Source: Hofstenia miamia (taxonomy: Eukaryota > Xenacoelomorpha > Acoela). Taken from it: DNA of 64,000 nt. Under the pieces are notes generated by a model. The model was not told the DNA's origin and ran no database searches. It worked only from the letters and a program-made list of their open reading frames with translations. This document shows, one piece after another, positions 41,001-47,320 of the stretch (positions are counted from its first letter, which is position 1; every line of letters starts with the position of its first letter). A program made the position numbers and the translations under genes. The DNA lies in assembly GCA_004352715.1 (NCBI GenBank), contig SCFE01000013.1, positions 1,757,464 to 1,821,463 of the forward strand, written 5' to 3'.

Positions 41001-44000
41001 TTGTTACCTGAGTGTGTCTTGGCTTAGTACTACTAAAACTACAAAAACACCTCAAGGGAAAGATTATCCTGATTCCGGAGATATAATTGCAGCTATTATT
41101 TTCTCTCTTCTCTCCATTCCGTGTTGGGTATGATTTTCTTGCTTTTTATTTGAAAATATTACAATTAAATATTTTGAATAATTTATTGTATTTCAAATCC
41201 TCTTTTCTGAATGTTGAATTTTCCACATCTCGGAAAACAGGCATAGTTTTGAATGATTTTTAAACTGGCTGACATTGCGATCAGGGTGGGACTGTTATAT
41301 ACCAGCATTAATAAACACGTTGTTTTGAATTCTAGAAGTTGAATGTGAAATTCAACTCAAATACAGTAGTTGATTTCTTATATAATTGCATGTGTACTTG
41401 TGTACTTGCTTAAGTTTTAATGTTGTTTGCGGCAGCTGTATTTCAAGAAAACATAATCAGTAAACTATTAGATTGTTACTGTTTCACACTTGCTTAATTT
41501 CATAAGGATTTCTGTATATGGTACTTACTCCCTTACCCTAGTCGTACACTGCCGTAAAGTAATGTAAAGTAAACTTAATTGGATTTTACCTAGTTCGTCG
41601 TACACTGCCGTAAAGTAAAGTAAACAATAGAATTTTATAATTGGATTTTATTTTAATTTACGTAAGACCTCGTACACTACCGTAAAGTAAAGTAAAGTAT
41701 AACCATTGTTTAGCATGCATAAATAGTTAGACTAAACCCAATTTTTTAGAAAAAATTTCAACTAAAAGAATATATTTTGATTCATTTATGATATGCATGC
41801 GAGTGTGATTATGCAATTTAATAAAAAATAAATACATGCATACAATATTAATGTCATATATCATTCGATTTTGATAACTTCAAAGATTTCGATGTTAAGA
41901 AGAACATTGTTTACTAAAAAGAACATCCTCCCCAGTTTTAATAACAAAGCAAATCTATTTTAAATAAAAGATGTCTTGGTAGTTAACTACAATCAATCAC
42001 ATTTCCACTTTAGTAAACAAAGTCAATATTGTACAATAGGTTGGCGCGCAAAAATTCGAATTATTTACATTATAAAAATTTGTGTATCTAAATGCAGTAA
42101 CAAAAAAAATCAGTTGTAATTAATTCCTTCGTAATTATTAATTTTATTTATGTCATCTTTGTGTAATAAATATTCAGTGACATTCAAATTGAGATCAATG
42201 TTGTTTACATTGTCTTAGTTTACTTTACTTAAGACCTCGTACACTGCCGTAAAATTTTACTTACAAATTGAACAGAACCGATTGTGTAATTATCTACTTG
42301 AAATCTTACTTTACTTAAGAGCTCGTACACTGCCTGTAAGTAAAATGTTTTTACTTTACTTTACTTTACTTACCGGGAGTGTACGACCAGCCTTAGAATT
42401 CCAAAAGAATTAATGATTCAAAAACGGCCCAAGAATAACAGCGATTTTCAGTGTGTTAAAAAAATTAGTCGATGGTTAGCATCACATGGACAGACGATGA
42501 ATGTGCATCTGTTAGTGCAAATGGTGCTAGAAAATTTCCTTCTTGCAAAGTTTTCAATCTGAAATTGGCGTACCCTTTGCAAGCTTTATGTTTGCCATGA
42601 AAATTTTTATGACTATAGATGCACTAATATAGAATATACATCAAATTAGCAGCTGTTATCGCGGCCAATCAATTAGAAGTAATTGGAGAAACGAACGCTA
42701 GCATGATTAGCGACGAAATAATGACTAAATCATAAGCAAAGTTTATTACACTCATATTGCAAACTGATAAACCACGGTTTTGAATTTTTCCAACCTATAC
42801 CATCTAAACCTACAAACTTGAATACTGTTCTTTAGTCATTCATCTCACGCACATTGAGCGGCGGCCTATTACAAATACATACACATTTCAAGTGATTCTT
42901 TCTCAGTTTTATTTGCATAAAGTTATATTATTTTAAGTGTGATTAGGTTCTTAAAATTTCGAAAGTTTTATCATATGTCTACACTATATAAAATAAGCGC
43001 AAAAAATTGTGCAGCGCAAGCGGTGATAACAAATTTTTATCTCAATCTCAAAATTAATCGCTATTTCTATATTAAAATGGGTTGAAGCTAGTATGTTGCA
43101 GCTGTAGATCGTTAGTGGAAATGCTCATGATGCGGAAAAAGGAGTTTCCAAACATGCTTGGAGTAGGTCTTCTATCATTTAAAACGTTGACAATGAGGAT
43201 GATATTGCATGTCCATAACTGTTTGTATATAAAATCAATAAAGAATTAAATTTAAGGGTAAAGTTTAGTATTTGCATAGGTTTCTGTAAGAATGCACTTA
43301 GGCTACGGTTAGACGACTACGTGATTGTTAGCAAGAAAAGTTACAAAGTCACGTTACATTGCTAATTATCTTGGTAGTTAGACGTGCGATTTTACCAAAT
43401 GTGGCAGATCACAAGTGACCAATCTTCTAGTCTAATCGTGGCTTTAAGCCTCAGAGATAATGATTTTTGAGAACTTTTGATAGCCACTGTATTTCCTGTG
43501 TGCGTATGTACTATTGGTTTGCAGATTATTTCATAGAAATGCTCTGCACTTCCATAATGTCTTGTGCTGTTAATCTGAAAACACCAGGAATCTTTTACAT
43601 TTTTTATGGTATTTGAAAATAATTTAAAGGTTTATAATTATAGCTCGCGACCTAATAAAAACATCCAAAATCTGAAAATGCCACATTTTCATTTTTAAAC
43701 CATTCCAGACACGTCTCAATTGACTTTGGTATATCTATGTAAAAAGAAACAGTTAAGATTATTAATTTTAACATTTATTTAGGGGTACCTAACATTCATT
43801 GCTCTTCAGCGATATAAAGAGGGCGTGTCAGCAGAGTTCTCTACCATGGGTGGTGGATTCGAAGACATTGCAGGTGGACCAGCTGATGGTTACTATCCTG
43901 ATTTAGGCGCATCTGACTCTTATCAGACTCAACCTTTTGCTAATACTTCCGCCATGGGTAAGTGCATTCAATCTACAGCATCATTGAGTAATCCGAATTA

Positions 44001-47000
44001 CTATAATTTCTATTTTTACTGATCCTATTGTAAATGTTAGAAGTTTAGGGTAGGGTAAGCTCGCCGGCATTTTTTAACATAATGCAGGCTGTCCCCACGG
44101 ACGCCTATTCTTAATATAGCATAGCCCTCATCTATTTTCATTACAAGTGTGTCACACAATAGAGAACATTCTTGAACAAGTGAATGCATTATAATGAATA
44201 GTTAGTTTTAACTTTGTGATGCTTTGCATCTTCCAATGACGCATTCACGTTCTGATATGCTATTAAATTTTATATCTGCTACTTTGATCGCAAGGTGAAT
44301 CGAATTTGATTTCTGAATTCGATTATTTCTATAACCATTTGCCATTTGATCAACTGGCTAAAGCAAATAAAATTTGTGTTTTTTTGAATTTTTTCCTATT
44401 CCAATCTAGGTAATTTAGAGTGGAAAAAAGTTGCACGCATCAATATAGCCAGCATTGCAAAAAATAGCATGTCATCAGTGGGTTGTGGGTTTCACTTGAA
44501 TATATTGTATCAAGTTTATATATTGCACCTCTATACCAGCTTTTAATATTGGGTTGTTCGGAAAGTTCCTGCAGTTTGTATGTATTTGACTCATGCTTAT
44601 ATTATTTTATTTAATATTGGCCTCAACCAATTAAATTACGTGTGCATGTTGTAATAAAATTATTGTAACCGCGTTTCAGTCTTGTAACTTTAATATATTA
44701 AAAATTTAAAATCTGCTGCAATAGACTTGTCAAAGCCCTATCTGCGCTGTTGTATGCTCTAAGACTTCAAAAGCGGACTGAATGCCACGGAATCAGCTCA
44801 GCGCATCAATGAAGCATTTGGTGAGGACACTGTTGCTGACCGTGCAGTGAGAGAATGGTTTTCCCACTTGCGCACTGGTGACACCAATCTCAAAGATAAG
44901 CCTTGGTCAGGTTGTCCATCTGATTTCGATGATGACTGCCTCAGACAGCTGGTTCAAGCCGACCCACAAATAATGAGCTTGCTGAAGCCTTATGAGGAAT
45001 ATCAAAGTTGTCAAAATGGGTATCTCGCCAGTTGACCGACGCCCAATGCCAACGTTGCTGTGAGGCTGCTGTTACTCTGCTCTCCTTCAGTCGTCACAAC
45101 AACTGGCTGCCTTCAATTGTTACTGACGACGTGAAGTGAGTGCTGTACACAAATGTTATGCGAAAGCGTTCTTGGTGTGAATGAGATGTTGTCCCAAAGC
45201 CACTGCCAAACCTGGACTTCACCCCAGAAAGGTGATGCTGTTGGTTTGGTGGGACTGTGACGGAGTGATCATGTTTAAGCTGCTTCCACCCAACGCTAGC
45301 ATTACTGCTGACCTCTACTGCGACCAAATTGATTGTTTGGCCACTCAGATCCAACAGAAGCACCCGCAACATGGCCCTGTTTGCTTCCTGCACAACAACG
45401 CCAGGCCACACTCTGCAATCCGCAGCTGCCAGAAGCTGCTTGACTTGGGCTGGGAAGTTCTTACTCACCTGCCATACAACCCAGACCTGCGCCTTCTGAT
45501 TATTATTTATTATTGTCCATGAGCAACGCCCTGCGCAACAAGACATTTGAGAATGAAGATGAGATTAAGCGGTGGCTTGAGGAATTCTTCGCTTCAAAGC
45601 CCGCATCCTTCTACAGGAATGGGAAAATGAAAAATGGCAAAAGTTTATCGACTGTGATGGCCATTATTTTGACTGTAGTTATTTATATATAGTTGTTACA
45701 AACTTTATTAATTATAAAACTTTTCGACTAAATATATTTTTCTTATGGCAGGAACTTTCTGAACAACCGAATATTATAGAAGTTAATTGAATGGTATTTG
45801 GTTTCGTTTCCCTGGAAGTGATCGATTTTATGTTTACTTATTTCTGAGAAAAACCCCAATTTTCTTACGCTTTGATTTTATGATACACGTTTGATAAATT
45901 TCATTGAAAATAACATAGAATGCTACCATATTTCGATGTTTGTAATTCAACAGTTCTTTTGAAACCTCTCTTTCATTAGATTTCATGATCCCTATTAAGG
46001 AAAAGCTAGTGAGAAAATTTTGTTATATTTCGGCCTGATTGGAGCATATAAGGGTTTTGCTACAGTTAGCATTACCCTTTCACCCAGTGTTGGCGAAAAT
46101 GTGTATTTTTTTTTACAAAAAAAACGTTTTAAACGTTTAAAACAATGTTTGTTCTCTTAGACAGGTCAACCTCAAGGTAATAAAATTTTACTGAAAATGT
46201 ATATAGTAGCAAACATTGAATTATGATAAACATATCAACATTGATTTTTCGTTGCATACGTGTAAACAAACACGATTTAACGGTTTTTGCGGTATAAAAT
46301 AGGTTATAAAAGTAAGAATGAACGAAACACAAAAATTATATTCCCAATTTTCTATAAAGTACTAAATAAATTTGAAAAAACTTTGCAAAAAACCGTCGTT
46401 TTAAACAGTGTTTAAAACATGTTTTAAACAGGTCGTGTTTAAAACATGCCAACCCTGCTTTCACCTAAACTGAATCTGTATTATCATTGGATTGACCACA
46501 ATATACGTCAATGTTGTAAGTACATTCATGGTGGAAAGATTCGGGACAAACAATATCTTTGTGATTAATTCTGATGTTTCACACAGTGTTTAATTATTCT
46601 TAATTGTCAATTCAAATTTCTTCCCGTCGTAATTTTAGCCTCCCTGTACCCAGTCGTAGCAGCTCTACGCAGCCTGTGGACGACAGTAATAATCTTTCCA
46701 CCTGTATAGTCACTCAGTAATATTTAAAAAGGCTTTTGCAACAAAAGTTGTACCATTTTTGAGAGCGTTTTAAGCAAATCAATTAAGAAAAGGAAAATAA
46801 ACATTTTTTCATCACCAAAATCTAGGTGAATTATAATAAATTCAATAAGTGCGCCCGCCTTCTCATCAGAACCGCTGCTGGCGTGGGCTACTTTACTAGG
46901 CATATAGCTCCTCGGCTATTGTTTTAGAATCATTGAGAATATAATAGGCTTGAGAATTTTAAAGTATTCAATTTAAGAGACATGAAACCTGTTTCCTGAT

Positions 47001-47320
47001 TCTCAAGTCTCAAGAAACGATGAGTTGTTTGAAAGCAATTGGCTCATTGTAGAAAGCAAAATTGTTCTAGCGTGTTTCACAGGTATAAATTCTTCTATTT
47101 CTATCAAATTTATTCATTCATCTACATCTTCCCATCCTTTTTGAGTAGTTTCGTGACAAATTTCAAATAATTGAATGCCATTATCAGTTTTGTTAAATTT
47201 AGGTAATTTATATTTCTTGCATAGGTTTATTATTAAATCAGATTAAAAGTTTGAATTTATTAATATGATCATCGTTCTATTTTAGGTGGGAATGATCATT
47301 ACCAAGGAGCTACTTATTAG
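5086..47320 (+). CDS. SYNGR: Synaptogyrin, complete gene in six coding exons
   Basis: Joining 5086-5187, 8966-9089, 9133-9246, 40970-41127, 43783-43957 and 47286-47320 gives 708 nt, i.e. 235 codons plus a TAG stop. All introns are GT-AG and phases agree (0, 1, 1, 0, 1). The N-terminus AYGAGMAGRTFDPLAYIKK matches the synaptogyrin signature (AYGAGKAG..FDP). Four membrane segments lie near residues 28-45, 72-93, 109-128 and 152-174. The first lumenal loop has two cysteines (60, 69). The cytosolic tail is rich in Gly, Tyr and Asp, as in vertebrate SYNGR1-3. By family knowledge this MARVEL-domain protein sits in synaptic and other small vesicles and modulates exocytosis. Family length is about 225-235 aa, so the model appears complete and uninterrupted. 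Transposons fill introns 1, 3, 4 and 5. Confidence 0.93.
5804..5821. repeat. Short interstitial TTAGGG repeats
   Basis: GGGTTAGGGTTAGGGTTT is about three units of the animal telomere repeat, located inside intron 1. Confidence 0.7.
6505..6608. repeat. Perfect 52-bp tandem duplication
   Basis: The unit starting GGAACTGGAGGTTTTGAACA occurs at 6505 and again at 6557 with no visible mismatch. Perfect identity suggests a recent duplication or an assembly slip. Confidence 0.8.
7014..7480 (+). pseudogene. Retroelement RNase H domain relic
   Basis: Open to 7340. It reads WYSDASTYGLGSVM, the first RNase H aspartate block. It continues with VKEMMALFVTC (catalytic glutamate position) and VYTDSLPLYYLPRKGK, equivalent to 'TDN..V...RKG'. 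After a stop at 7338-7340 the same family pattern continues as VPS-YNLAGVPSR near 7370-7400. The 'S-N-AD-PSR' ending is seen in RNase H domains of DIRS-like and some LTR elements. The matching RT piece at 7480-7942 lies on the opposite strand, so the locus has been rearranged. The exact superfamily is uncertain. Confidence 0.5.
7480..7942 (-). pseudogene. Retroelement reverse transcriptase relic
   Basis: The minus strand has two overlapping frames. The first (7942 down) has SLDLHAAFYHLEV, like RT motif A (D-..AFYHI.V) followed by PFYV. The second (7743 down) has IDVLPHISEYLQF, in the place of motif C (YIDD), then LGFFIDIPRNEISL, equivalent to the 'LGF.I......SLP' block of DIRS/gypsy RTs. The frames are broken and motif C is degraded, so it is dead. 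It meets the RNase H fragment (7014-7480) head to head, suggesting an internal inversion or two insertions. Confidence 0.45.
8409..8603 (+). other. Unassigned short ORF in synaptogyrin intron 1
   Basis: A 64-codon frame with charged, plausible-looking composition (for example KMRKLLDEYELKLPSIREL) but no family I recognise. It lies 360 bp before exon 2 and has no clear splice sites joining it to the gene. It may be a transposon scrap or chance. Confidence 0.2.
8966..9089 (+). CDS. SYNGR: Synaptogyrin exon 2 (residues 35-76)
   Basis: The acceptor TTTCTTTAG ends at 8965. The exon finishes membrane segment 1 (VVVFGCIS), then encodes the lumenal loop with Cys60 and Cys69 and the start of segment 2. 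The donor is at 9090 in phase 1. Reading on through the next 43 nt would shift the frame and stop at about 9175. Confidence 0.92.
9133..9246 (+). CDS. SYNGR: Synaptogyrin exon 3 (residues 76-114)
   Basis: It follows a 43-nt intron (9090-9132, GTACCAG to TTTATTTAG). It encodes membrane segment 2 (VCAFLGCIIFLIIDALF), then a short basic cytosolic loop (KHRKYAVLSD), the family's most conserved loop. The donor GTATAT is at 9247 in phase 1 and opens the 31.7-kb intron. Confidence 0.92.
9885..10145. repeat. Exact 120-bp duplication flanking a 21-N gap
   Basis: Bases 9885-10004 and 10026-10145 read the same, from AATTTCTAATTCTACT to TTTAGAATTAATGT, on either side of the Ns at 10005-10025. A perfect flank duplication at a gap is the mark of an unmerged contig overlap rather than biology. 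Confidence 0.85.
10146..16369. other. AT-rich intronic DNA with no recognised feature
   Basis: This is part of synaptogyrin intron 3. No coherent ORF, transposon end or RNA gene is recognised in these 6.2 kb. The only named ORF-length stretch (14113-14295, minus) has no family pattern. Confidence 0.4.
16370..16560 (-). pseudogene. Tc1/mariner-superfamily transposase relic (DDE fragment)
   Basis: The minus frame contains NYGQGDLTSVTDR followed by NFQEHHAPIHGGNLVKTYF. This matches the Tc1-type block 'G.L..V.G..N...Y...L' and 'FQQDNAPVH....VK.WF'. The second catalytic aspartate is replaced (QEHHAPIH for QQDNAPxH), so it is dead. Only about 60 residues remain. Confidence 0.5.
16600..18522. other. 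Intronic DNA with no recognised feature
   Basis: No coding pattern or repeat end is seen before the MITE boundary near 18526. The 149-codon minus ORF at 18177-18626 crosses that boundary and is judged to be chance. Confidence 0.35.
18526..18700. mobile_element. PIF/Harbinger-like MITE fragment, copy 1
   Basis: It starts directly after a TTA (18523-18525) as GCTGGTCGCTCACTGCCGG. It matches the reverse complement of 42220-42392, including the unusual string AGATAATTACACAATCGGTT. It carries the iterated word GGCAGTRTACGAGGTCTTAAG twice (about 18573 and 18660). Homology fades after about 18690, so the copy is truncated or diverged. Confidence 0.55.
19558..21913 (-). mobile_element. piggyBac-like DNA transposon, 2356 bp, both ends present
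   Basis: The left end CCCTCTTCCGGCC (19558) and the right end GGCCGGATGAGGG (to 21913) are inverted copies. The right flank is TTAA (21914-21917) and the left flank is CTAA (19554-19557), a one-base decay of TTAA. Each end has a nearby palindrome of the type TGTCTACATRTGTAGACA (about 19600 and 21882). A third copy is at about 21697. The transposase lies on the minus strand inside. Total size and TTAA targeting fit the piggyBac superfamily. Confidence 0.85.
20040..21560 (-). pseudogene. piggyBac-type transposase (DDE_Tnp_1_7 family), frame-broken
   Basis: Reading the minus strand from about 21500 gives an acidic N-terminal region in broken frames, then a 113-codon stretch (21078-20737) with IPSADLTVDEQLYKVRG. 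This matches the family's '..P...LSVDEqmv.f+G' block with its catalytic aspartate. A 92-codon stretch (20638-20360) follows with GTGRNIYMDRYFSSYNL (family 'G+NV..DNFFTS..L') and ending KNKNVRMLSSQH (family 'K.V.LLST.H'). Further minus-strand similarity continues to about 20060, including the 'NMLDI.LINSF' block. Several stops and frameshifts separate the pieces, so it cannot encode active transposase. It would have catalysed seamless cut-and-paste at TTAA. Confidence 0.82.
21972..22971. other. Assembly gap, 1000 N
   Basis: A run of exactly 1000 N, a conventional size for a gap of unknown length. The sequence to the right does not continue the left side in any visible way. Confidence 0.95.
23055..23360. 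repeat. (TA)n microsatellites within a partly inverted motif cluster
   Basis: TA runs occur at about 23057-23088 and 23347-23361. The word GATACTATGG occurs directly near 23125 and inverted near 23330 (CCCATAGTATC), next to GGGCTCTGGATACGGG and AGAGCCCGT. The cluster may be the decayed ends of a small transposon. Confidence 0.4.
23995..24345. mobile_element. PIF/Harbinger-like MITE fragment, copy 2
   Basis: The segment from TTATTAAAACTGGGGAGGA to GGCAGTGTACGAC matches the reverse complement of 41590-41950 at most positions, including CATGCTAAACAATGGTTATA. It contains the same GGTAGTGTGCGAGGTCTTAAG iteron. The outer ends are missing. The 89-codon ORF across it is not a gene. Confidence 0.6.
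24420..26040. other. Intronic DNA, two unassigned short ORFs
   Basis: ORFs at 24659-24901 (minus) and 25562-25798 (minus)/25617-25952 (plus) show no family pattern. Overlapping open frames on both strands in AT-rich DNA are expected by chance. Nothing else is seen. Confidence 0.3.
26090..26520 (+). pseudogene. mariner-like transposase relic (HTH to first catalytic Asp)
   Basis: In one frame from 26140 the DNA reads KKYEDGNSFE, stop, YGQGRPISD, then a helix ending LR, stop, IAIHLDL...MVQRIV. This is the 'F..G....GRP......I..LI..NP..S+R.IA..L.IS..TV.RI' block of mariner/IS630 DNA-binding domains. It continues as WVSHKLTW and HLVTID, equivalent to 'WVPH.LT' and 'IVTGDE' with the first catalytic Asp. 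Both internal stops are TGA where Arg (CGA) is expected, consistent with C-to-T decay. The catalytic core beyond 26520 is lost. Confidence 0.55.
26521..29200. other. Intronic DNA with no recognised feature
   Basis: The ORFs at 26933-27148, 27623-27814 and 27797-27979 have no family pattern. A possible transposon terminus, CAGTGGCGTGGAAAG, lies near 28847, but no partner end was found. Confidence 0.3.
29260..29930 (-). pseudogene. Possible Tc1/Tc3-like transposase relic
   Basis: The minus strand from about 29910 reads LAGIKKRMEKED, then after several stops VIFSDEYTLQLLS and FGPDLMRDS. This resembles Tc3-type 'FSDEKKFNLDGPDG...WHDLR' around the first catalytic Asp. Then comes HVASYGA, in the position of 'VMVWGA'. 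Many stops and shifts are present. The similarity is short, so the call is tentative. The plus-strand ORFs here (29325-29630, 29709-29912) are shadows. Confidence 0.35.
29950..32455. other. Intronic DNA with no recognised feature
   Basis: Only short chance ORFs on both strands (for example 31186-31407/31228-31413). No repeat end or gene pattern is seen. Confidence 0.3.
32459..32770. mobile_element. hAT-like transposon terminus scraps
   Basis: TGTGGCGTACAGACGGGGAGG and GGGGGCCATGGCCACCCC near 32462-32505 resemble the G-rich ends of invertebrate hAT elements. A second end-like stretch, CAGAGATGGAATCGGATCC, begins at about 32669, with inverted GGATCCGATTTT near 32748. No 8-bp duplication could be paired, so the boundaries are uncertain. 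The minus ORF 32305-32580 is a by-product. Confidence 0.35.
34807..35142. mobile_element. Short TIR element with GGTTCGGTTTCGGG ends
   Basis: The left end AAGTTGGAATCGGTTCGG and the right end CCCGATTTCAACTG are inverted. Both contain the iterated word GGTTCGGTTTCGGGT. The flanks are GCGGTAAAG (34799) and GCGGTAAG (35143), an approximate 7-8-bp target duplication, which points to a hAT-type MITE. Confidence 0.5.
36202..36740. promoter_or_regulatory. Left cluster of TGACAACAATTGTTGTCA-like sites in the Kolobok element
   Basis: Copies: ATGACAACGATTGTCAT (36202), TGACAACAACTGTGGTCA (36350), CCCACGATTGTTGTCA (36502), a perfect 18-bp palindrome TGACAACAATTGTTGTCA (36650) and a weaker CCAACTTTTGTCG (36735). 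Spacing is about 80-150 bp. Repeated dyads flanking a transposase gene suggest transposase-binding sites. That role is inferred. Confidence 0.55.
36766..38258 (-). pseudogene. Kolobok/Mutator-like transposase, interrupted
   Basis: Order on the minus strand: 38258-37968, an N-terminal region with paired cysteines (CKQSCGF, zinc-binding); 37964-37749, a helical stretch beginning NDINLRATPGW; 37739-37236, the catalytic core with SYDGTWMRRGH, YCNICS, CAINYKGSSSSMES, VISDGDSSTMK and NHVSKR; 37056-36766, GTQNQNESLHSKLW near the C-terminus. These are the blocks of the animal 'Mutator-like transposase' domain (DGTW.+RGH, C..H.GSS..ME, DGDS, TQN.NE..HS.IW). The candidate catalytic acids are the Asp of DGTW, the Asp of DGDS and the Glu of NESLH. 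One in-frame TAA breaks the chain just before SYDGTW (about 37750). Frames also shift near 37970 and between 37236 and 37056. It is therefore probably inactive, although intact catalytic blocks suggest fairly recent loss. Confidence 0.8.
38416..39131 (-). CDS. Accessory ORF of the Kolobok element with a C-terminal cysteine-rich ribbon
   Basis: Two overlapping minus frames (39131-38922 and 38952-38416) probably represent one protein with a frame break, or two starts. The larger, 178 codons, has an acidic middle and a basic patch (PPRAKRTRLD). Its C-terminus reads CCAVCSDRS, then CETCPSQPALHPVNCFKIYHT. The pattern C-x2-C...C-x2-C..PAL...CF..YHT is the zinc ribbon normally found at the C-terminus of piggyBac transposases, but no piggyBac catalytic domain is present. 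It lies 5' of the transposase on the same strand, 158 bp away. A DNA-binding or targeting role is inferred from the ribbon. It could alternatively be a scrap of an unrelated piggyBac element. Confidence 0.6.
39145..40282. promoter_or_regulatory. Right cluster of CCAACAATTGTTGCC-like sites in the Kolobok element
   Basis: Copies: CCAACAATTGTTGCC (39145), CGGCATTGTTGAAACAATGG (about 40018), GCCAACAATCATTGCC (40119) and GCCAACAATCGTTGG (40268). They mirror the left cluster and share the ACAATYGTTG core. The nested MITE separates the first copy from the rest. Confidence 0.5.
39244..39954. mobile_element. Nested TTAA MITE, 711 bp
   Basis: GGGGGTACCCCCACAGAAAA at 39244 and its inverse ending at 39954 form a perfect terminal inverted repeat of 21 bp. 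TTAA flanks both sides (39240-39243, 39955-39958). No ORF of note is present. The GGGTAC in its end is also in the end of the surrounding element, suggesting both are moved by TTAA-specific transposases of Kolobok or piggyBac type. Confidence 0.82.
40970..41127 (+). CDS. SYNGR: Synaptogyrin exon 4 (residues 114-166)
   Basis: The acceptor TTTATTTAG ends at 40969. The exon gives the third membrane segment (LTVLWFLSFCYLS, matching the family's WFVGFCYLA), the second lumenal loop, and most of segment 4. The donor GTATGA is at 41128 in phase 0. Confidence 0.92.
41536..42392. mobile_element. PIF/Harbinger-like MITE, 857 bp, copy 3 (fullest copy)
   Basis: The left end CCCTAGTCGTACACTGCCG and the reverse complement of the right end, GGCTGGTCGTACACTCCCG, form the terminal inverted repeat. 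Both flanks are TTA (41533-41535, 42393-42395), a 3-bp duplication typical of PIF/Harbinger. The word CGTACACTGCCGTAAAGTAAAG recurs about six times near the ends (41540, 41600, 41670, 42238, 42324, 42375), usually beside CTTAAGACCT. There is no coding capacity. Partial copies are at 18526 and 23995. Confidence 0.7.
42396..43782. other. Intronic DNA with no recognised feature
   Basis: This is the rest of the intron between synaptogyrin exons 4 and 5. No ORF of interest and no further repeat ends were found. Confidence 0.35.
43783..43957 (+). CDS. SYNGR: Synaptogyrin exon 5 (residues 167-225)
   Basis: The acceptor ATTTATTTAG ends at 43782. The exon completes segment 4 and encodes FIALQRYKEG, equivalent to LAFQRYQIG in vertebrates, then the Gly/Tyr/Asp-rich cytosolic tail. 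The donor GTAAGT is at 43958 in phase 1. Confidence 0.92.
44549..45771 (+). mobile_element. mariner element, 1223 bp, both ends and TA duplications
   Basis: The left end TTGGGTTGTTCGGAAAGTTC (44549) and right end GAACTTTCTGAACAACCGAA (to 45771) are inverted, with TA on both sides (44547-44548, 45772-45773). Length and ends are typical of a canonical mariner. It lies in the last synaptogyrin intron in the gene's own orientation. Confidence 0.88.
44745..45690 (+). pseudogene. mariner transposase, frame-broken
   Basis: Recognisable in order: an HTH region with REWFSHLRTGDTNLKDKPWSG (44847 on); a deletion or shift after QADPQI, then LKPYEEYQ; a piece with IVTDDVKW (first catalytic Asp, canonical IVTGDEKW) near 45120; VMLLVWWDCDGVI (45230); CFLHNNARPHSA, where the canonical second Asp of HDNARPH is Asn (about 45400); and LPYNPDL followed by a one-base frame loss before APSDYYL, which carries the third Asp. 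The end (KTFENEDEIKRWLEEFF) is in yet another frame. It is inactive. It would have catalysed TA-targeted cut-and-paste. Confidence 0.85.
46085..46457. mobile_element. hAT-type MITE, 373 bp, perfect 8-bp duplication
   Basis: The ends CAGTGTTGGCG (46085) and CATGCCAACCCTG (to 46457) are inverted. CTTTCACC flanks both sides (46077-46084, 46458-46465). Both ends carry repeats of GTTTTAAAC. There is no ORF; the minus ORF 46129-46332 is chance. Confidence 0.8.
46466..47285. other. Intronic DNA, last part of synaptogyrin intron 5
   Basis: There is one GC-richer patch, GTGCGCCCGCCTTCTCATC near 46850, that is unlike its surroundings and could be the remains of a SINE. No gene or paired repeat is seen. 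Confidence 0.3.
47286..47320 (+). CDS. SYNGR: Synaptogyrin exon 6 (last 10 residues and stop)
   Basis: The acceptor CTATTTTAG ends at 47285. The exon supplies GNDHYQGATY and a TAG at 47318-47320. The tyrosine-terminated tail is in keeping with the family. Confidence 0.88.

Noticed and set aside
45094-45546. 150-codon minus-strand ORF
   Set aside because: Antisense of the mariner transposase catalytic region.
46841-46925. GC-richer patch resembling a tRNA-derived SINE
   Set aside because: No convincing A box, B box or cloverleaf could be built by eye, so no RNA gene is called.
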